Source: Tetrapyrgos nigripes (lineage: Eukaryota; Basidiomycota; Agaricomycetes; Agaricales; Campanellaceae). Taken from it: a stretch of DNA of 64,000 nt. The position numbers and the translations under genes are program-made. The notes under the pieces were generated by a model that saw only the letters and a program-made list of their open reading frames with translations, searched no databases and was not told the DNA's origin. This document shows, one piece after another, positions 59,903 to 64,000 of this stretch (position 1 is its first letter; the number at the start of each line of letters is the position of its first letter). The stretch is taken from the NCBI GenBank assembly GCA_013368315.1, contig JAACJM010000006.1, positions 1,201,836 through 1,265,835 of the forward strand, in the 5' to 3' direction.

Positions 59903-60970
59903 ATGGACAATTTCATGGATGTAAAACATGATGCCATATCAGAAAATGATATTATTGATGTGCACACCGTCGAAAGCGTTCTAAGCCGTACCTGTAAACC
60001 ATTCAACACAACAGTTGAATTGGTGGACAACGACAACAATGCAGTGCAAATACCGGCACTAGTTGACGACGGAGCAATGGTAGCATGCATGGACATCGAA
60101 GTATACCACAACCTGCAGAACCAAATACGAGGATGGGAAAAGTCAACGAAAGTTATGCACATGGCAGACGGAAGATGCGTAAACTCAGAAGCAACGTGGA
60201 AAGGAAAAGTCAGAGTGAAGGGACTGGATGTAGAAGGATCATTTGAGGTGTTTGACAGCCAGGGAAGTTGGAGCCTATTGTTCGGGAAACCACTATTGAA
60301 GCAATTCAAAGCGACCCATGAATATGACGGCGACACGATAAAAGTCAAAGTTGGAAGCAAATCGAGAACGATCTTCAACGATGGGCTGGGGAAAAAGATT
60401 ACGCCAAGAAAAGTAATGACAGTAACGATGGAGGAAATAGAGGATAAAGACGCGAAAAAGGAAAGAGAGCGAACGACGCTCCAAGGCGATCCCAGACAAA
60501 CACCCGTATTGGAAGAGGTGGCAGATAAAGGAAGTGGAGGAAGAGATGTAATAGAGCAAACACCAGTTGGCAATGCGTGCAATGATATCGGGGTATCTAG
60601 TAACACAGATATCCCGAGAGACAGGGAAGTGGATCAGAAAACTCTCAATGAGGAGGAAACGATACCCACTCACAATAATCCACAGACTGAACCAAAAAGA
60701 GATACAACATACTCATACGTCTTCAAAACACCTCGGGAGCAGAAGACACAACAAAGAAAAGAGTTGTTGGAAAGAATTAGAAGACGAGGCCAAGAAGAAA
60801 GGGAGAAACAACAAAGGAAGAACATCGGGCGCAGTAGAAGCCTAGGAAGGGCCATATACAGGTGGGGAAAAAACGGAAGACCAAGAGAAAGTATGAGGAA
60901 GGAGATTAGCCGCCTAAAGCAGTTGCAAAAGCGTGCAAACTCACTGGGGGGAAGTAACGCACCCCCTTGA
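59903..60970 (+). CDS. Retroelement protease-containing ORF
   Basis: An open frame of 355 aa. Residues 45-140 look like a retropepsin fold: VQIPALVDDGAMVACMDIEV, then MADGRCVNSEATWKGKVRV and WSLLFGKPLLKQFKA. The catalytic triad reads D-D-G instead of the usual D-S/T-G. The remainder is a charged, Glu/Lys/Arg-rich linker. The frame ends before the RT, which begins in another frame at 60967, so a frameshift or loss separates them. Confidence 0.65.
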   Translation: MDNFMDVKHDAISENDIIDVHTVESVLSRTCKPFNTTVELVDNDNNAVQIPALVDDGAMVACMDIEVYHNLQNQIRGWEKSTKVMHMADGRCVNSEATWKGKVRVKGLDVEGSFEVFDSQGSWSLLFGKPLLKQFKATHEYDGDTIKVKVGSKSRTIFNDGLGKKITPRKVMTVTMEEIEDKDAKKERERTTLQGDPRQTPVLEEVADKGSGGRDVIEQTPVGNACNDIGVSSNTDIPRDREVDQKTLNEEETIPTHNNPQTEPKRDTTYSYVFKTPREQKTQQRKELLERIRRRGQEEREKQQRKNIGRSRSLGRAIYRWGKNGRPRESMRKEISRLKQLQKRANSLGGSNAPP

Positions 60971-62110
60971 GGGGAGTCTCCAAAGCCACGAATATCTCCG
61001 ATGTGAACGTTGCTGACAACATCGATTCCACAGATGACATGGTTTGCTTGGTAGAGCCAAACGAACCCGTGGACCAGTCACCAGGTGTCGATGTCATACC
61101 AGATGCTCTGGATGTTGACTCAGCATCAGGGAATATATTCACAAGGAACAATGGTGAAGAAGGCGCATTTGGACGAGAGAGGGTACAAGAGATATTGAAG
61201 CTTGTCAGGATTGGGGACAACCTCTCGCTAGAGGAACAACGCAAAGTGGAAGCATTATTAACGGAGTATGCAGACTGTTTCGCATTGTCAGTCAGTGAAG
61301 TACGGGCAGTAGACGGCGCAATTCACACCCTGAAACTACCGGAGGGCGTGAAAATGGGGACCAAAGTACGCCAAAAGCGTCTAACTCCACCCAAAAGGAG
61401 TTCTTACATGGGAAGCTGGATGAATTACTCGCCACTGGAATCATAGAACACGTACAACCAGATCAAGTCAAATGCGTATCTCCAACAACACTTGCGAAAA
61501 AAGCACACGAACGGGGAGGACTATCATTGGAGGAACTACAATATCGCATAAATGAACAGTGTGTAGCAGCCGGACTACCTTCCCAGTTCCAAGAATTACC
61601 ACCTTGCAATACACCAACAGAAGCCCCAGTACCACCCCGAGATCCCACAAAAACCGCAGAAGTGGAGAATCTGCCAAAACTTTGCAGAAGTCAACAAGTA
61701 TACAGAGATAGCGCCAATGCCCCAAGGAGACCTACGTACCAAACAGCAAGCGCTCAGCGGCCACAAGTACCTTTCCTTCTTCGACTTTGCTTCAGGGTTC
61801 TACGCCGTCGAAGTAGACCCAGAGTCCAGACCATACACAGCATTCTACGTTGAAGGACGAGGATACTTCTGGTACGTAAGAATGCCATTTGGCCTAATGG
61901 GCGCACCATCCACATTTGCAGCACTCACGGCAGACAACTTGCATGATCTGCTAAGAGATGGCACAATTGAGCTCTTCGTTGACGATGGCGGATCTTCAGC
62001 AGATGACTTTGACGAGATGATGGGGAAGTTGAGGAGGATATTCAATCAGGTCAGAAGCAGGAAATTGTCATTATCTGCAGCCAAATCCGAATTCTTCGTA
62101 TCCGAGGGTA
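60967..62110 (+). pseudogene. Retroelement reverse transcriptase, 5' part
   Basis: Starts with a pre-RT segment (LVEPNEPVDQSPGVDVIPDA) and reaches the RT with VKMGTKVRQKRLTPPK. A frame break at about 61390-61400 follows, apparently one A short in an A run, after which the next frame reads GKLDELLATGIIEHVQPDQV. From 61717 the palm core is intact: YLSFFDFASGFYAVEVD, VRMPFGLMGAPSTFA and the catalytic box FVDDGG in place of the usual Y/F-x-D-D. The Tc1 element is inserted right after SEFFVSEG. Confidence 0.75.
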
Positions 62111-62320
62111 CAGTGGGTCAAAAAATTGTCCACATGTTTCGCATTTTTGGAAAGATTGCCAATTTAAGCAATACTGAGTAGAGATATTGAAATGTGGTCA
62201 GTGATGGGCAGAACGCCCTTTATAAGAGCTACAATAATCTGTTTTATTTGTCCTATTTGGCTCAAAACTCATGGAGATATGATTGATTTAAAATGGTATG
62301 TCATTTGGACAATTTTTTGA
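62111..62320 (+). repeat. Left terminal inverted repeat of Tc1 element
   Basis: About 210 bp, complementary to 63525-63736 apart from scattered mismatches and small indels. The tip motif TCAAAAAATTGTCCA is repeated in inverted form at the inner edge. Confidence 0.9.
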
Positions 62321-62480
62321 GTTGCCACTTCAAAATCAGTATTGTAACTATGTGATGTCTCATAGATGACATCATAAGTGGAGTTGTACAATGATGCAAT
62401 GGCTACATCATAATGATATCATAGCTGCCAGCTGGACCATATATAAGGGCATCCAGTTGTTCTATAGCCCTCATCAAATC

Positions 62481-63495
62481 ATGAGACCCATCACATCCAC
62501 CCAGAAAGACAATATCCTCTCTCTCCTCCAAACTTCTGCTTCATCCAGGGAAATCTCTGCTAAAACTGGGGTATCCAAGTCAAAGATTGCTTCTCTGGCC
62601 AAAGAGATGTATCCTGACAAGGAGAACCATCAAGCAGGGCGTCCTAGAAAGCTGTCTACCACTGATGAACGTGCTGCTATCCAACAAATCAACACTGGCA
62701 AAGCTGAAAATGCTACAGAAGTGGCCAGAAACATCAATCCCCTCCTTGACCAACCTGTCTCCACCCAAACCATTCGAAATTCCCTTCTCAGGCATGATGT
62801 GGACACATCTAAAATGAAGAAGAAGCCCAAACTCACTGCAGCTCACAGGAAGGCTCGTTTAAACTTTGCACAGAAGTACAGAAACTGGACTGTGGATGAC
62901 TGGAAAAGGGTTATTTGGTCAGATGAGACTAAAATCAATCGATATGGTCAGATGGACAGCAGTATGTGTGGGGAGGAAGGGTGAATCCTTGGGAGAGAGA
63001 AATGTGGTGGAAACAGTCAAATTTGGAGGAGGAAATATCATGGTGTGGGATGTATGGGGTGGGAAGGAGTTGGAAACATGGCAGAGGTGGAGGGCAGGAT
63101 GAATGCAGAGCAGTATGTGGACATTTTGGAGAACAACCTTCTGGAGAGCATGGATATTTTGGGTGTTGATCCAGAGGTGGCCATTTTTCAGCAAGACAAT
63201 GATCCTAAACACAAGTCAAAACTGGCCACCAAGTGGTTTTGAAGACAACAACATCCATTGCATGAGCTGGCCTGCTCAATCTCCTGACCTGAACCCCATT
63301 GAACACCTCTGGACAACCCTCAAACACAAGCTCAATGGATATGACACAGCACCCTCTGGAGTTTGGGAAATATGGGACAGAGCAGCTGAAAAGTGGGATG
63401 AAATCACAGAAGAAGATTGTCAGAAATTGATCAGGAGCATGCCTAGAAGGATTGAGGCTGTGTTGAAGGCCAAAGGAGGGCATACCAAGTACTGA
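62481..63495 (+). pseudogene. Tc1/mariner transposase, frameshifted
   Basis: Starts MRPITSTQKDNILSLL, with a helix-turn-helix region (SREISAKTGVSKSKIASLAK), the GRPRKLS linker and a second HTH. The catalytic residues are all identifiable: first Asp in IWSDETKI, second Asp in FQQDNDPKH, and Glu in SPDLNPIEHLW 34 residues later, that is DD34E. The frame is broken at least four times, near 62947, 62975, 63046 and 63237, each by one base in a G or T run. The element itself is therefore probably inactive, though its ends look usable. Confidence 0.88.
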
Positions 63496-63524
63496 GCTAG
63501 CACTTTCTGTATTTCACTTGCATG

Positions 63525-63736
63525 TCAAAAAATTGTCCAAATGATCATACCATTTTAAATCAGTCATATCTCCATGAGTTTTAAGCCAAATAAGACAAAA
63601 CAGACAGAATATTGTAGCGTTTATCAAGGGCTTTCTGCCCATCACTGACCACATTTTAATTATCTCTACTCAGTATTGCTTAAATTGGCAATCTTTCCAA
63701 AAATGCGAAACATGTGGACAATTTTTTGACCCACTG
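63525..63736 (-). repeat. Right terminal inverted repeat of Tc1 element
   Basis: About 212 bp, the inverted partner of 62111-62320, ending GACCCACTG and followed by TA. Confidence 0.9.
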
Positions 63737-63738
63737 TA

Positions 63739-64000
63739 TATTCACTGGTGCCAAAGTCAGCGCGACGGGAGTCACAGCAGACCCGGCAAATTGACAGCCA
63801 TAGTCGACTGGCCAATACCGGATGACGCGTTACACTTGCCTCATTCCTGGGACTAACGGGACATTTCTGAGACCTAGTCAAAGACTATGCGATTATAAAG
63901 GACTGCTGAGGGAGCTAGTAAAGGAGGTTGACGTACCCAAAGGCGTGGGTAAAAGCACATGGAGGACGACAATGGCGGCACATAAGCTGAAGGACAGATG
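63739..64000 (+). pseudogene. Retroelement RT, 3' part beyond the Tc1 insertion
   Basis: Encodes FTGAKVSATGVTADPAKLTA, IVDWPIPDD and later SFLGLTGHF-like residues, which follow the RT palm in Ty3 elements (the usual pattern is V-x-x-x-G-I-x-x-D-P-x-K). A frame change is needed within it. The window ends here. Confidence 0.7.

Larger units (their letters stand above)
62111..63736 (+). mobile_element. Tc1/mariner-type element with long inverted repeats
   Basis: A 1,626-bp element flanked by TA (62109-62110 and 63737-63738), the Tc1/mariner target duplication. Both ends start CAGTGGGTCAAAAAATTG. The inverted repeats extend about 210 bp (62111-62320 and 63525-63736) with few differences. Each repeat ends in an inverted version of its own tip (TTGGACAATTTTTTGA), giving an IR/DR-like structure as in some Tc1 elements. 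Confidence 0.92.
58758..64000 (+). mobile_element. Ty3/gypsy-type LTR retroelement, decayed, truncated by the window
   Basis: The order gag, aspartic protease, reverse transcriptase on plus is the Ty3 order. The RT is split by a Tc1/mariner insertion (62111-63736) and resumes at 63739 with FTGAKVSATGVTADPAKLTA, the segment just after the palm domain. RNase H and integrase would lie beyond 64000. Several frame breaks show it is no longer coding-competent. Confidence 0.8.

Noticed and set aside
1..64000. tRNA genes, rRNA and CRISPR arrays
   Set aside because: I saw no cloverleaf-like B-box context, rRNA-like sequence or regularly spaced short repeats. This was by reading only; a tRNA search program could still find one.

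Overview
This is a nuclear genomic window from an agaric-type basidiomycete (mushroom-forming fungus). Genes carry many short GT-AG introns (mostly 50-100 nt, some exons only 12-14 nt), there are two F-box-like proteins of the kind expanded in Agaricomycetes, cytochromes P450, and three kinds of transposable element. Exon coordinates below were worked out by hand from splice sites and reading frame and were not tested against transcripts.

Layout. 0.2-5.0 kb: a 1,555-aa methyltransferase-domain protein, convergent with an F-box-like gene (5.2-6.5 kb, minus). 7.8-9.8 kb: a complete nine-exon P450 (minus). 10.8-11.4 kb: a small secreted cysteine-rich protein (minus). 11.4-15.2 kb: gene-poor, with duplicated repeat fragments and a large inverted repeat.

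15.2-45.6 kb is an amplified array. Its unit is [3' end of a mitochondrial EngB-type GTPase] - [pirin] - [a gene I call the NPEPN-domain gene, after its HGCALxNPEPN motif]. Two units run on plus (15.2-22.9 kb, the second without its NPEPN gene) and three on minus (23.8-29.2, 31.1-37.0 and 38.4-45.6 kb). The last unit touches the only full-length EngB gene, so it is probably the source locus. There are five pirin copies and four NPEPN copies in the array; a fifth, more diverged NPEPN copy lies at 56.0-58.2 kb.

The main observation is that all five NPEPN genes share the N-terminal half and a signature run of 45-60-76-nt exons, but end in different nuclear modules: C2H2 zinc fingers (copies 1 and 2), a TEA/ATTS DNA-binding domain (copy 3), a HIRIP3-like histone-chaperone-type domain (copy 4) and a Zn2Cys6 cluster (copy 5). 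The modules are attached through phase-1 introns. This looks like exon shuffling that puts one N-terminal domain on interchangeable DNA- or chromatin-binding tails. Copies 2 and 4 read as intact genes (875 and 880 aa), copies 3 and 5 carry frameshifts, and copy 1 has one unresolved exon junction.

45.6-47.8 kb: two near-identical hAT-like 1.08-kb elements in tandem, inserted just upstream of the EngB start codon. 48.4-51.1 kb: a second complete P450 (13 exons, plus). 52.2-54.8 kb: a second F-box-like gene. 58.2-64.0 kb: a decayed Ty3/gypsy-type retroelement (gag, protease, reverse transcriptase) interrupted inside its RT by a 1,626-bp Tc1/mariner element with about 210-bp terminal inverted repeats. 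No rRNA, tRNA, CRISPR array or prokaryotic-style operon was recognised.
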